A stretch of 64,000 nucleotides of DNA from Halichondria panicea (Eukaryota > Porifera > Demospongiae > Suberitida > Halichondriidae), in contig NC_087389.1 in assembly GCF_963675165.1 (NCBI RefSeq), forward strand, positions 4,090,830-4,154,829. The letters are read 5' to 3'. Positions within the stretch are counted from its first letter, which is position 1. The number at the start of each line of letters is the position of its first letter. The translations under genes were made by a program, and so were the position numbers. This document shows, in pieces, positions 21,501-33,000 of this stretch. The notes under the pieces are model-generated. The model was not told the origin of the DNA, searched no databases, and worked only from the letters and a program-made list of their open reading frames with translations.

Positions 21501-22112
21501 CTCGATGCACGTACGCTCGAGACTGTAATAGCATTTAATAGCACAATCCTCTTGATGCACGTATGCTTAAGACTGTAATAGCAAAAATGCTCCCCACTCT
21601 AAGGCTGTAATAACATTTAATAGCACAATCCTCTCAATTTACACTCTAAGATTATATGCTATTACAGTCTTGAGCGTACGTGCATCGAGAGGATTGTGCT
21701 ATTACAGTCTCGAGCGTACGTGCGTCGAGAGGATTGTGCTATTAAGTGTTATTACAGTTTCGAGCGTACGTGCGTCGAGAGGATTGTGCTATTAAGTGTT
21801 ATTACAGTCTGGAGCGTACGTGCATCGAGAGGATTGTGCTATTAAGTGTTATTACAGTCTGGAGCGTACGTGCATCGAGAGGATTGTGCTATTAAGTGTT
21901 ATTACAGTCTGGAGCGTACGTGCATCGAGAGGATTGTGCTATTAAATGTTATTGCCATGAGGATACATTAACGCTCAGCAGTCACGCACACAACTCATTC
22001 ACAGCTACTCATTCATCACTGACCCACCCACACACATGTATACACAGATGGAATGTTTGACGTTCAAGTACCCCGATTTCACATGCCCAAGCCGGACATC
22101 AAGTGGCTCTAA
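15566..22112 (+). CDS. FBXO3: F-box only protein 3 (F-box plus ApaG domain)
   Basis: Twelve exons with consistent phases give 446 residues (human FBXO3 has 471): 15566-15651, 16186-16278, 17590-17747, 18536-18581, 18700-18823, 19010-19186, 19429-19516, 19963-20053, 20333-20512, 20971-21002, 21253-21453, 22048-22112. The N-terminus is an F-box (LHDLIFSYLTPQDLC, then W-R and LWKRHC). The middle contains SMI1/KNR4 (SUKH)-like sequence (YCPSHGNTQYLQI, then FKDWLLDCAQKLP). The C-terminal ApaG domain is strongly conserved: RRWVIRYASGEVESVDGPGV, VFTPGHIHQYASCT, MEGHYTM and VPRFHMP. FBXO3 is the substrate-recognition subunit of an SCF (SKP1-CUL1) ubiquitin ligase. Introns carry several inverted-repeat elements, including a 50-bp-unit array before the last exon. 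The final GT-AG junctions are all ordinary. Confidence 0.93.
15898..16108. mobile_element. Fold-back MITE, TACCGTA family (copy 1)
   Basis: About 211 bp in FBXO3 intron 1. Left end TTACCGTAAAGCGGGTAA matches the reverse complement of the right end, TTACCGTATAGCGGGTAA, with one mismatch. Inner arms share TTTCGTGGGGTAAA. Related fold-backs are at 23921-24108 and 29369-29596. Confidence 0.7.
17822..18277. repeat. Inverted-repeat element with a 37-bp tandem duplication
   Basis: AGTATATAAGAAGAGAAGAG at 17824-17843 recurs inverted in the units at 18204-18240 and 18241-18277, which are two exact copies of one 37-bp sequence. It lies in FBXO3 intron 3. The ends (CAAGAGTATA) resemble the long fold-back at 37693-38031, suggesting one family. 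Confidence 0.65.
21484..21955. repeat. Array of a 50-bp unit in both orientations
   Basis: The unit contains GAGCGTACGTGCATCGAGAG followed by GATTGTGCTATTA. About two and a half copies run in minus orientation (21484-21660), followed by six in plus orientation (21659-21955). The plus copies are nearly identical and mostly spaced by 50 bp; the plus and minus blocks together could form a large hairpin. It lies in the last intron of FBXO3. Confidence 0.9.
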
Positions 22113-22418
22113 ATGTAGCTCCTCTATACACTGGACACACTCTCTACCTTCTGCAAGTAATTAGTGCTACATGTATAGTTGCACTCCAATGCCACTGTAC
22201 GTATTTTCATGGAGACTAATGCTCTGCTATTTTCATAATCAATTTTGTGTGTACTCATGCCATGTACCTATAAATTCCAGCTTTCTCTTCGAAACAGTTA
22301 AAAATGATAAGGCCATGCATGCAATTTGCTTAATATAATTTAGATTGGTTATTATGGTGGTTGATAATAATTATACGCACGAACAAAAACGATTAAACAC
22401 GTACTTATTCTATACACG
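22113..22418. other. Convergent 3' spacer FBXO3 / TIMMDC1
   Basis: 306 bp between the stop codons of two convergent genes. It probably holds both 3' UTRs. Nothing else is evident. Confidence 0.6.
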
Positions 22419-25400
22419 CTACGTCTTGTCACAGGACTGACTACTATTGTTGTCCAACCTACTACTGTCCCCAGTGCTGCTGCTGTTGCTAGGGTCCAGC
22501 TTGTAGTAGCCCTGTATACCACTGGAGGGCTCATCAGCCATGTCTTGAATGAGAGCAGAGGTGGCACCCAGTTTATGGTCCCTGCATGAAAAGGGACGTC
22601 CAAAGTTTTCTCGGTGAATGAAAGTCAATTTAAATGATGTGCCTATTAACTTTCGTAATAAGAGTTCCTACAGTATAATTATATAGGAGGTAGTTTTTAG
22701 TACAGTACTAAGTTGAGATGTCAGCAAACCAAAGCTATATGGCTACAACCAAGCTCAAAACGCAGTGGGTGCATGTATAATATATAAGGCAGTAAAAGCT
22801 TGTTTGAGCGGCCAGAACTTGAATTAGCTAGTCTAACCAATGATAATTATGATATCTGGCTTCTCAGCATGGCAACAACAATTCAAGCAGGTCAATAAGA
22901 ATCAATAGTACCAAATTTCAAACGATAACCCACACGCACCATTTGTCCCTGTATTTCCTCCGAGCCTCAAGTTTCCTCTGTCTCTGTTTGTCTCTCTCCA
23001 CTCCACTCATCAACATTCGCTCAACCCCTGTCATCGCCATGCCAACCGGAACACTACATTTAATATAGGGAGATGTTTCATCAACATAATCATTTACACA
23101 CAGTACATTGTAATGTATAGTAGTTGCAGAACGTGCGCATGTAATCAAAGAGATGGTTCAGGATCCAAAAAAAGTAGATGAGAAATATTTTTCCGGCCAG
23201 TTACCAGTGCATGGTGGAAATGCACAGATTATCGAAATAAACGCATGAACAGTAAAGCGTACCTTATCAACGTCCCCAGCACAGTACCCCCTATGAAGGG
23301 TTTGAGTCCTCGGGCCACCCTGAACACACCTCCAGTGAGAGCTGAAAGTATGGGTAAGTACGTTAGAGGGGGATCCAAATAAAGCTTTGTCAGTTCTATA
23401 ATATAGTGAAGTTGAAGCTGCTATACAGTACTACATGAGAGGACGAACAAGGATCACATGACATGTACAACCTCCAGCGGAGATGTAGTTGAGAGAGTCT
23501 TGTTTGTCTCTATACTCTGACAGGAGGAGGGTCGTACCACTGCAGGGGTCAAAGGTTGTAGAATAAAGGTTATTAAATAGAGACATATAGACTTACATAA
23601 CATACATTCTTTCATACTACACAATTTATATTTATTGCTATTCCCGCCATAATTATAGTAGTTTTGGACCGTACTTATTGTGACCCTCAATCTTAGGCAA
23701 TTAATTTTCTGGCCTCTAAAAGTAGCGACAACTGCGTTGACAATTGTTTTTTATATGTCGCGTCCTAAACAGAGGTCCACCTAGCCTCGATTCCAGGCGG
23801 CTAGAAGCAATGTAATTTAAGCGGCATGTAAAAGGATAGTAAATAACCTGACCTACATGTACCTCCAATTAGATGCAACCTTCTAAATATGCGACAACAG
23901 GACTTCAACATATAAAGCGAATACAGTATTTTCGTGGGGCAAAATATTCGTGGTTTTCGTGTATGACTACAAATATTTTACCCACGAATGAAGCGACCTT
24001 GCTTACCTTTACCTGCAGTAGTGCAAGCTCCAACCCCAAAAAATATTACCCACAAATGTCTGAATCACGAATATTTTGTCCCTCAAAAATTACTCGCTAT
24101 ATACAGTAACTATGGTAGTGAACTACAAGTCGCAGACAGTATGTCGTGCCAAACATCGGCATGTACATTACAGCATGCACCCTTCTCACCTGAACAGACC
24201 AGCAAAGAGTCCCACCCTCCAGCTCCAGTGAGAGCCTTTGCGCATAAACCCCAACAAAGACGCAGCGTGGAGCTGACGCTATGAGAGGGGAAAAGTTAGT
24301 GTATATACCGTTAACAATCATTGCCTGGATATGTGGCAATGACTATGATTAAGTTTTACTGTAGCATTCAGCGTAGAAAGTTAGCTCTTACTGTATACGT
24401 AAGATTTCAAACTAACTTCAAAGGAGGATGTTTAACCAAAAACCACCTCTAGATTCAAATGCATGCATAAGTATACATTATAATTCTACCACATACTGAT
24501 TATAAACTATACACACTCTAAAGGCCCTCACGTGCACTTCACTGCTAGCTGACACATGTATAAATCTACGATTGTACATTAAGTACCCCTCCTCTTCCAC
24601 CCCTACACACATAATAATTAATACATGCACATGCCACACTAGGCACCTGACTGACCCAGAGGAGGTACGACAGGCGCGGTGCAGCTCAGGCAATTAGCCT
24701 TTGATTGACAATAATTATCCGCCCACGTCGTACGTTTTTGCTGAGAGTAATCAGAGGCTAATTACTTGAGCTGCACCGCGCCTGTCGGACCTCCTCTGTG
24801 ACTGACCTGAGCTTGCATGACAGAAGTGAACTTGGAGGCGTGGTTGTGAGTGATGAACTTGTCTCCAGAGTGACGAGCTCCTATCATCCCACCAAATAGG
24901 AACCCGGCAACAGACGCTATGAATATAGTTAGGGACAACTCCTTCAGCTCAGGGGCTAAGTCATCACCAGGTCTGCACAAGCATGCACGTGGAGACAAAA
25001 CAGTCACAGTAAAGGAGATACGACAAATTTAGGTAATTTATGGCAAGTTTTACAGAGATTATATATAGTTAAAAATCTCATCTGCATGGATGATGTGATA
25101 CATGTAAGACTACATCTGTATACAAATGTCTTAGTTTCTTGCAAAGACGCAGGAAAATTAGTTGCGAAACTCAATCTTAAACTATGAATTTTTACACAAA
25201 ACTCCTTCGCAACATCCCAGTGCAAATGGAGACAAAGTTTTTTTAGAGCAATACATCTGTGTACACTAAATTAACCAACGATTTTCTTGCTACAGGAAAC
25301 AGATCAATTCATACAACTCCCACGCAATCTGTATACTATATACAGAGACTTTAAAGCGTAATCAGGAAACAGTATAATAGTTACTGAATAGAGACACAGA

Positions 25401-28400
25401 AAAAAAGATGAAGTTCCAGCTACTAATGATTTTCTCTCTCCTTGGTCTGGGGTCAGCCTGGAACCAACCCAGCACCTGCTACGTGAGACAATCTATTTGC
25501 TCGAGCGACTCGGAGATCAGAGGGATAAGAGAAACTTTGGTGTCCATACAAGAAACACTGAAGAGCTCTTTGACATCAATTAGTGCTTCACTGCAACAAC
25601 TGGGTAAGAATAAACATTTTCAATAATTAACACATAACCTTTTATTTTTAGCAGCTCAAGACACAACTACTAACCCTCCAACAGAATCAGCTACAACTAC
25701 CGACCCTCCAACAGAACCAGCCACAACAACCGACCCTCCAACAGAACCAGCTACAACTACCGACCCTCCAACAGAACCAGCCACAACAACCGACCCTCCA
25801 ACAGAACCAGCTACAACTACCGACCCTCCAACAGAACCAGCTACAACTACCGACCCTCCAACAGAACCAGCTACAACTACCGACCCTCCAACAGAACCAG
25901 CTACAACTACTGAGATGTATCTCTCAATTGGAACATTTGAATATCCAGCTATCTCTTGCAATGACATCCCTCAAGACAGACCATCTGGAGAATATTGGAT
26001 TGCGACTAACACTACTAGCTTTCCTATTCAGGTCTACTGTGACATGAATCGAACAAGCTGTAGCTGCAACACTGCAGGAGGATGGATGAGGGTAGCCAAC
26101 CTTGACATGACTGACCCCAACCAAAACTGCCCAAATGGATTCATACTGGTGAACAGAACAACACCACCACTGCGTACTTGTGGCAGACCTGGACCAATTG
26201 GATGTGCGTCTACTACCTATCCAACTTATGGAGTGGAGTACTCTCGAGTTTGTGGGAGAGTGATTGGCTATCAAGACAGAATACCCAATGGTTTTATACC
26301 GTATATAAAATATAATTCTCTTCTTGACGATATTTATGTTGATGGTGTGAGTTTAACCCACGGACAGGCACCACGTCAGCACATCTGGACATTTGTTAAT
26401 GCAGTCGATGAATCTCGCGGAGGTAACCATGTGTGTTTCTGCACAAGACCTGATCTCACTTACACTGGAGTTGTACCCCCCTATGTCGGTCAAGACTACT
26501 TCTGTGAAACTGGTAGCCGACAAAAAGCTACTGGTCTCTTCTACGCTGATGATCCACTCTGGGACGGTCAGGGATGTGCAAGTGGCAGTACTTGCTGTGA
26601 GTTCAATAACCCACCGTGGTTCTGCAAGCAACTCCCTCAGCCGACTACAGACGATATTGAGATCAGGCTCTGTGGCGATCAGGACACTGGAAATGAAGAC
26701 TCGCCTCTGGAGCTAGTGGATATCTACATTCGCTGATTTATATATGTATTAACATTAAACGTTAAGCATTAAAAAATAATAGTTGCCTGATTTACTTTAG
26801 TGGTGCATTCACTGACATTTAGATGTAGATAATTTTAGTGTGTGCATGCATGAATATTTAAATACATGTACAGTTTTATTTGTCAATCAGTGATTTTCAA
26901 TTTCATTATTAAGGCGTTACAGCACATAATATTATTTGACATCAGATAGATTTTACAAATGCACTATAGGTACATCAATCAAAAAGTGGCAGAATTTCAA
27001 TGTTTGTTGCATATATATATATATATACTGCATGACTGTGTAAATGAAAGCACCACGTGCTGGCTGATGCCTCGGTCGATGTGCCAAACATTAACTATTG
27101 CTACTAATACACACACGTCATATTGATTGATATCATGATGAACATTAATTTTTGCATGCATGCGTTAACCTCTAGCATGCAGTAACTATAACCATGCTAA
27201 AACTCCTCTTCTCCAGCTTCTAAAGTTGGGCTGGGCACATCCCAGCCTATCAACCTCTAGTGTTCATCATTTGAAACCACATTAGTTGAAAATTTGTCCA
27301 AGTTTGAGTTTCAAGACGATCCTTGGTGAGTTTTTATATGCCTAGAAACAGAATTAAATAATCTTTAGCCTAAAAGAAAGTATAATAGTGTTCCATTAGT
27401 GATTGCAATGAGCCACAATTAATGTTGTTGATTGAAAAACGTGTGTTGCTGCTTTCAAGTATCAACTACGCTAATTGATTATGTGTTTATTTGTACGTAC
27501 CTCTATATATGCAGAGGTGAAGAGAATCTAATTCCACAATTTTTAGTTATAGGCCAAGCATAGGAATAGGTTCATCGTAATGCCTTATTTCTATGACCTG
27601 AATGCACTCTTGTAAGAAGTTACACCTAGCTCAATGTAGTAGGTAAACGTTGAACATGTCGACTGTTTAATGTATGCAGATATGCCTTGAAGACCCAAAT
27701 TCCAACATCACCAGGCAGATGCAAGAAATAAACAACTTCAGAAAGATTATGGGATCCCTATATAAGTTAAAAAGTCATAAAAGAACGTGAGAAGATGAAG
27801 AAAGTTTTTTTCGTAGTTTTTCATACAACGTTCATTCAATTCAGTTTCAAAAATTTCATAAATATCACAACGAGTGCTGCAAGCTGCGCTGTGCTAATGC
27901 CTCTCGCCATTCCTCAAAAGCATTAGAGTGAACTTTACATCAACATTAATGGGTGAATCAAAATTTGCATATGAATTTCACACAAAGAAAGTGAATAACT
28001 GACTTGTGTACATGCATCTATTGTATGTGGTATCATTGTAGTGTTTTGTGGCCTACCAGGACCTCAAGAAAGATGAAAATTGATTCTGCCATGTCTGGAT
28101 TGTCTCACACGTGGGGATGAGTGCGCATGCGCATTAGATCCACAAAAATAAGGGGTGCGTCTATAAGCGGTAGCTACTAAATAACGTAGCTGCTCTTTTT
28201 TGACTCTTGTAGCTAATAAAAAGCTAGCGCTTTAATGCAAGACTAACTCATAAGTTGAATAGAAACTTTGTGCGAACAAATGATGCTACGAAAGATTCTG
28301 AAGAGACTGCAACAGCCTTCAATGTGAGTCAAACTTTCCGTAACTCGAGAAAGTTCCCTGTTCAAGAAAACTCCCTGTTAGGCTTACAATGCTCAGTTAT

Positions 28401-29798
28401 ATAGTACAGCCTCCTTTATTTTAGCTGAGAAAGTAATTTAATTTTGGGCTACTTCCATATAATTTTGGCCTCGCCTCGTCTCATTTGTAAAATAAATATA
28501 CAAAAAAAAGGTCCTCACTTTTTCCTCACCACTGCACGCGCATTATCACTCACAACATTGACGACCATTACCAGGAAATGATCATGCAATTTTCAACTGT
28601 GACGACCATTACCTACCCAGCCTGACCGCTTGCTACGGTATACGGCCTTGAGAATAATTATGCCTCGGTGCGCATGCGCAAGCGAGGTATACGGTAGTGT
28701 GTTTGTGTGTCTGTGTGTGTATGTGTGTCTGTGTGTGTATGTGTGTGTAGACTGTTTGAGCTGCTCGGATCAATGAAGTGCAAGTAAGAGTTTAATTCTA
28801 TAGGCTTCTAGTCATGTTTTCTTGGCTTGGTATTTGTGGATTTGCAAAATAAAGCTTCATTCTCGAGTTATGCCTAGTTTTGCTTACTTGGAATGCCATT
28901 GCAGCCTTTTCAGAAGAGTCCATAGCAAAACTTGTTCACCGAGTGTTGCTACTCTACTTAGTAGTTAGCTCTGCACTAAAACGCTAGCTATTGGTAGCTT
29001 CAAGAGTGAGAAGAGAGCTGCAAGGCTCTGCTGACTTGCAGCCATTAATTTTAGACTTGAACTTTTGGCATCGATCGTTTTTAGCAACAATCATCATCGA
29101 TCATTACCCACTCTTCGAGTTTCCCTGTGATTCTGGATTCTGATGCAGCAAAATTAAAAATGTTCATTATGATAATTATAATCAATGTGTGTATAAAAGC
29201 TAGCTATTAGTAGCTTTATGATGTAGCTTTGGCACCTCTCCGAGGCATCAGCACCCGAGGTGATTTCATTACAATAAGCACACTGTATACAATCAGTTCA
29301 AGTGTGAACATTAAATTGTTATTTTGAGGCAGTGCAGTTGATTATTACCAGGAGTGTACTCCTGGCAGTACCGTATAGTGCGGAATTTTCGAGGGGTTTA
29401 ATTTTCGCGGATTTTGTGGGTTAGCAATCCTACACGAAAATTAAGTCCACAAAATTGTTCTTTAATTATCTGCTATGCAAAGATTTAAAGGCGTGGCTTC
29501 TGGTAAGAGGTCATTCCGCGAACATTGTGCAACGAAATGCTTTTAGAGGCCATTCCACGAAATATAAGTGCCTCGAAAATTTCGCGCTACACAGTATTTC
29601 ATTGTTCAATCAATGAACAATGAACAGACACGGATATTTCAGTGCCCTCTGTGTTGAGTTGGAGAGGAGACACAAGAGAACAGGTCTAGTACATGCATGT
29701 AGTCCATACATTTAGGCTTACAAGAGTGCCTTGATCCTGTCCAATCCTGTCTCATCAGGTGACCCAGGCTGTGTTTCTTTCTTCTTTCCATCAGCCAT
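22419..29798 (-). CDS. TIMMDC1: TIMMDC1-like complex I assembly factor, hosts a nested gene
   Basis: Seven exons, phases all consistent, 251 residues: 29798-29722, 24972-24807, 24278-24190, 23539-23472, 23341-23263, 23053-22940 and 22581-22419. It contains a Tim17/22/23-type membrane region: TGLDRIKAL, SVAGFLFGGMIGARHSGDKF, GLFAGLF, then TGGVFRVARGLKPFIGGTVL as glycine-rich helices with GxxxG spacing. This pattern and order match TIMMDC1 (C3orf1), an inner-membrane chaperone for building the membrane arm of respiratory complex I. A basic/charged segment (ERDKQRQRKLEARRK) follows, as in the human protein, and then a Ser/Asn-rich tail. Human TIMMDC1 is 285 residues. The first exon is separated from the second by about 4.75 kb, which holds the complete plus-strand fibrinogen-like gene. 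Phase (TT|A, Leu) and family sequence across the junction support this first exon. Confidence 0.85.
23921..24108. mobile_element. Fold-back MITE, TACCGTA family (copy 2, diverged)
   Basis: Inner arms TTTTCGTGGGGCAAAATATTC and the inverted ATATTTTGTCCC... flank a short centre; ends are degenerate (ATACAGTATT and TATATACAGTAA). It sits in a TIMMDC1 intron. Confidence 0.55.
24648..24807. mobile_element. Mutator-like MITE with 9-bp duplication overlapping a splice donor (copy 1)
   Basis: The element is 24657-24798 (142 bp), ends CAGAGGAGGT and ACCTCCTCTG, with long inverted arms containing GACAGGCGCGGTGCAGCTCA. TGACTGACC flanks it exactly at 24648-24656 and 24799-24807. On the minus strand the right-hand duplication is G|GTCAGTCA, where the bar is the exon-intron junction after TIMMDC1 exon 24972-24807. 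A close relative is at 61659-61789. Confidence 0.9.
25408..26736 (+). CDS. Secreted fibrinogen-like protein with a TTDPPTEPAT repeat stalk
   Basis: Two exons, 25408-25603 and 25652-26736, encode 426 residues. The first exon gives a signal peptide (MKFQLLMIFSLLGLGSA) and a short helical segment (IRETLVSIQETLKSSLTSI) that could be a coiled coil. The second starts with about eight 10-residue TTDPPTEPAT repeats, a likely O-glycosylated stalk. A Cys-rich globular domain follows, starting FEYPAISCNDIPQDRPSGEY, then VYCDMNRTSCSC, AGGWMRVANLDM, VCGRVIGYQDR, YVDGVSLTHGQAPRQHIWTF. The opening (C-DI, P-SG-YWI, VYCDM, GGW-RVA) follows the fibrinogen C-terminal pattern. The second half, with many extra cysteines, is like fibrinogen-related proteins of sponges and cnidarians rather than vertebrate fibrinogen. 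Likely an extracellular lectin-like or adhesion protein. It lies entirely within the first intron of TIMMDC1, on the opposite strand. Confidence 0.85.
25676..25914 (+). repeat. Coding 30-bp minisatellite, about eight units
   Basis: Units of 30 bp centred on GACCCTCCAACAGAACCAGC are repeated head to tail and stay in frame, encoding TTDPPTEPAT. The first unit is the most diverged. Units are so similar that copy number is likely variable. Confidence 0.95.
26737..29721. other. Remainder of TIMMDC1 intron 1, no exon seen
   Basis: About 3 kb without recognisable coding sequence. It includes the 3' end of the nested fibrinogen-like gene, a short (TA)n at about 27009-27026, a dispersed repeat at 28795-29010, a repeat-like segment with TGCGCATGCGCAAGCGAGGT followed by GT-rich sequence at about 28660-28750, and a fold-back at 29369-29596. 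Confidence 0.5.
29369..29596. mobile_element. Fold-back MITE, TACCGTA family (copy 3)
   Basis: Left end TACCGTATAGTGCGGAATTT and right end (reverse complement) TACTGTGTAGCGCGAAATTT. Inner arms carry TTTCGAGGGG and its complement. Lies in TIMMDC1 intron 1. Confidence 0.65.
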
Positions 29799-30063
29799 GA
29801 TGACTTCTCAATCTCACAGCTAGATCAAATCAGATCAAAGAGGGGCGTGTCCGTGACCTCCATCAACCACGTGGAGTAGTACCAGAGCAGAGCTAGAGGT
29901 ATCTACCAGAGTACTCTGAGATATAGTTGACTGTACGTGTACATGGTAGATCTAGACCAGCTAGACTAGACAGGCCGGTTTAACTTCTTTCTTGTTTGTT
30001 GGATGGGCTCCATTATTCCTCTTTGCTGTTTTCTGTGATCCAAGTGAGTGATCTGTTGCTGGG
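29799..30063. promoter_or_regulatory. Divergent promoter, TIMMDC1 / NPRL2
   Basis: 265 bp between start codons at minus 29798 and plus 30064. It contains the palindromic E-box CCACGTGG at 29867-29874, as in the POLR1G-like/BHMT-like promoter. Such sites bind bHLH-zip factors (USF, MYC/MAX, MITF/TFE families); which one acts here cannot be told. Confidence 0.6.
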
Positions 30064-33000
30064 ATGAACTTCTCAGATGAGGTGAAGTGTGTCTTCTTCA
30101 GCGAGTTTCATCACATTGCTGGACCCAAGATCACTTGTCAGGTAGGTTCTATTAAATACTAAACAACTGACTAGACACAACAAGCGTTAAACATTATACC
30201 TCGCATTTATATACCGGTATAGACATTTTAATTTGAATGTGTATTTACCGTATTAAATTGTTATAGAGCTGTAGATCTATAGACTAATTTACAGTACCAA
30301 CATAATATTGCTCCAACTCAGACTAAACACAATTTTTTTAGGCAGGGTCGGGCGTGTACTAGTTATGCTATATATTATAGAAGCGCCAGCGGTTGCTGTA
30401 ATTAATTTTTTACCAATTAAGTCGCCTTTACTTTTGGCCTAAAACATATTATGTGCATGCATTGATGCATACATGTAATATAACTGTCTACATGCAAAAT
30501 CAAACCGTAGATCCACCTGCGTACTAAGAGATTGTACTAGACACTAGTCTACACTAACTGTAGCGCGTAAGCGCCACCATAATTTAAGCACTAGCTTGGA
30601 TTGAACGATATTTTTGCGGTTCTAAAAGTGTGCCACTAATTATATTACATACTGTATTTGTAACACTGTTAGTTGACTGTTCCTATGAGTGACTCAATAT
30701 CAAATAGTTCATTTTCCACCCACCCAGGTTCCCACTGACTTCCCTCTAAGAGACGCCTTTGATGAAGTCCATGATCTGATAATCACCAAGCCACAGCTTT
30801 ACGACAGACTCATATCAGTGTGAGCTATAATAGCCAGTTAACGTTAGTGCTGTTGTAACACATTGCGCTGTGCGTAATTATGAGCTCAAATTTTTTGAGT
30901 CTTCATTAATTATAGACTGAGTAACTTGAGTAACTTTTATCACTTTCAATTTCATTTTGTTAGCTATTGCTGTTAAGGAAATGTTTTAAATATCCAACTT
31001 GTCTTCTTTCCAGAGATGTTGCCGGGTATCGAGTGGTGGGCTGCCCTAAGTGCATTGATGATAAGAAGTACAAAAGAAATGCATTCATATTCAATTTTGT
31101 GTTCGTTTTTGACTCCTCCACTGACCACACCCCCTATGAGCCGCTCATACAGAAGATTGGAGAAGCCTTCAGAACGTATGAGGTAATAATCATAATTATA
31201 GTGAATTTTTGTGGAGAATGTTCGCTGATTCAGGGTGTGGCTGGGAGGTATTGCATGCCTCAGGCACAAGTGCATCAAACCAAAAATTTGTTGGTACTGG
31301 AGTGACTTTATGCCCCCGCCCCCTTTAATAGCTATGGATACCGGCAGTGATTAAGATCATCAATTGATTAGGTCATGAAGCGATATATTGAATCGTGCAT
31401 AATTACCCGAGGCGCGCGTGGGCGGCCACGGGTATAGTAGTCGTTTGGTTTGTCTGTTTGTTTGTCTGTTTGTAATTTCAGGGCCTGCTCACCTGGCTGC
31501 CACAGCACTGCGTTTATAGCATGGATAGCTGGATAGCCTTCACACGATAAGTTATTAGTTTTAACAATAGTAGATTTCGATGTTAGAGCTTTGTTGTCGA
31601 ATAAAAGCGAGCATAAACTAAAAAGCTTGAACTTGCACGATGGCAGCTAGCTACCTAATTACACGCGGCCTTTATTCTCGAGGTATCCTCCGTATTTACA
31701 GCTGAAGTGGTCCCGTACCAAAAACAGTGGAAAAGGGTCACTACAATAGAAAGCTAGAATTGTGACTTGTTTGTTGCTCTGTTAGCTGACTCCAGGATCC
31801 AAGGAGTCATATCATTCTTCTCTGAGACTCCAGGCATCTTTGCTGTGATCCTAGTCCACTGGGCATGCCTCATTACGACTAAAACTCTGTTCTCACTGCA
31901 TGCCTCTAGTCTGGTTTAGTTTTATTGCTCCTGAGTTGCTGTGCTAGACAGTTCAGTCATACACCACTACATGCATTGCATTATATCACTCTTCTGGTTT
32001 CTTAATCATGTCACCAGCCGGCCGAGGGTTTGCACTTCAGTGCTCTAGTTTATACATAATAAATAGTGGAGTATAGTCACTTGAAAAGTCGTTCAAACAA
32101 GTTGCCTTATATTGCCATTTTTCACTGTCCCACTTTGCACTCTCTGTATAAAGTCTTATATAATGTTGTGCTAACTATTGTCCTGCATGCATGCATGCAC
32201 AGCTGGAAAGCTCCTTCCTGTCTGAGGACACACCACAGAAGGTGGCCAAACTCTCACACATCCTCACCACCATCAGAGACAGACTCAACACATGTGGATT
32301 CTGCACCATCAACATTGGTGAGTCAATAATGTGTTTATGAAACTTATTTCTGCATGCATGACCAATTTCAATATTGTTTACTACATGATTGTTTACTGCA
32401 TGGTTTGGATTCTTAGTGAAGTACATAATTAACGACTGCTCTCATGTTCTGATTTAGCCCATTTGCACTCTTGCAGCTAATGTTTTAGTGCAGAGCTAAC
32501 TACTACTAATTAAAGGCCAATAATTATATTGACTATATACTATACTAATGAAGTCATTTTCATGCTGGTTCTAAACATTCTAGCTTTATACGTTCTAACT
32601 CTATAGACATACATATATACTATAGATCGACTACCCTGTTCAGTTTGTATCGTGTCCGGAGGCATATTCTTTAGTACCGCAGTCGATCTTCATCAATTTT
32701 GATAAATAGCTTGTCTGCATGGCTCGATATCCCCCTGTTCATCTGTAAAATTATGGCAAGCCCAGTTTAAAATCATAATTAGACTTACATTTTTTGGAGA
32801 GAGGTAGACTGTCATCGTTTTTCCATAGATGCAAATACACAATGTACATAATTATTATTATTATTTTTGCATGTGCAGATGCGACCAATGATCTCCATCT
32901 GAAGATTGTGCCCTTGCTTCAAGAGCCACCCACTGTACTCAGCTATCACGTTCCTATCTTCACGTGTACTAGGGAAGACATTACTAACGTATCATGGGAC

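Noticed and set aside
21484-21955. CRISPR-like regular array
   Set aside because: Units abut each other with no unique spacers, occur in both orientations, and lie in a eukaryotic intron.
24279-24806. Whole intron created by an element (true introner)
   Set aside because: The MITE covers only 142 bp of a 528-bp intron and the acceptor lies far outside it, so a complete intron-creating event is not shown.
25656-25967. Minus-strand open frame of Val/Gly/Ser repeats
   Set aside because: It is the complement of the TTDPPTEPAT coding repeat of the fibrinogen-like gene.
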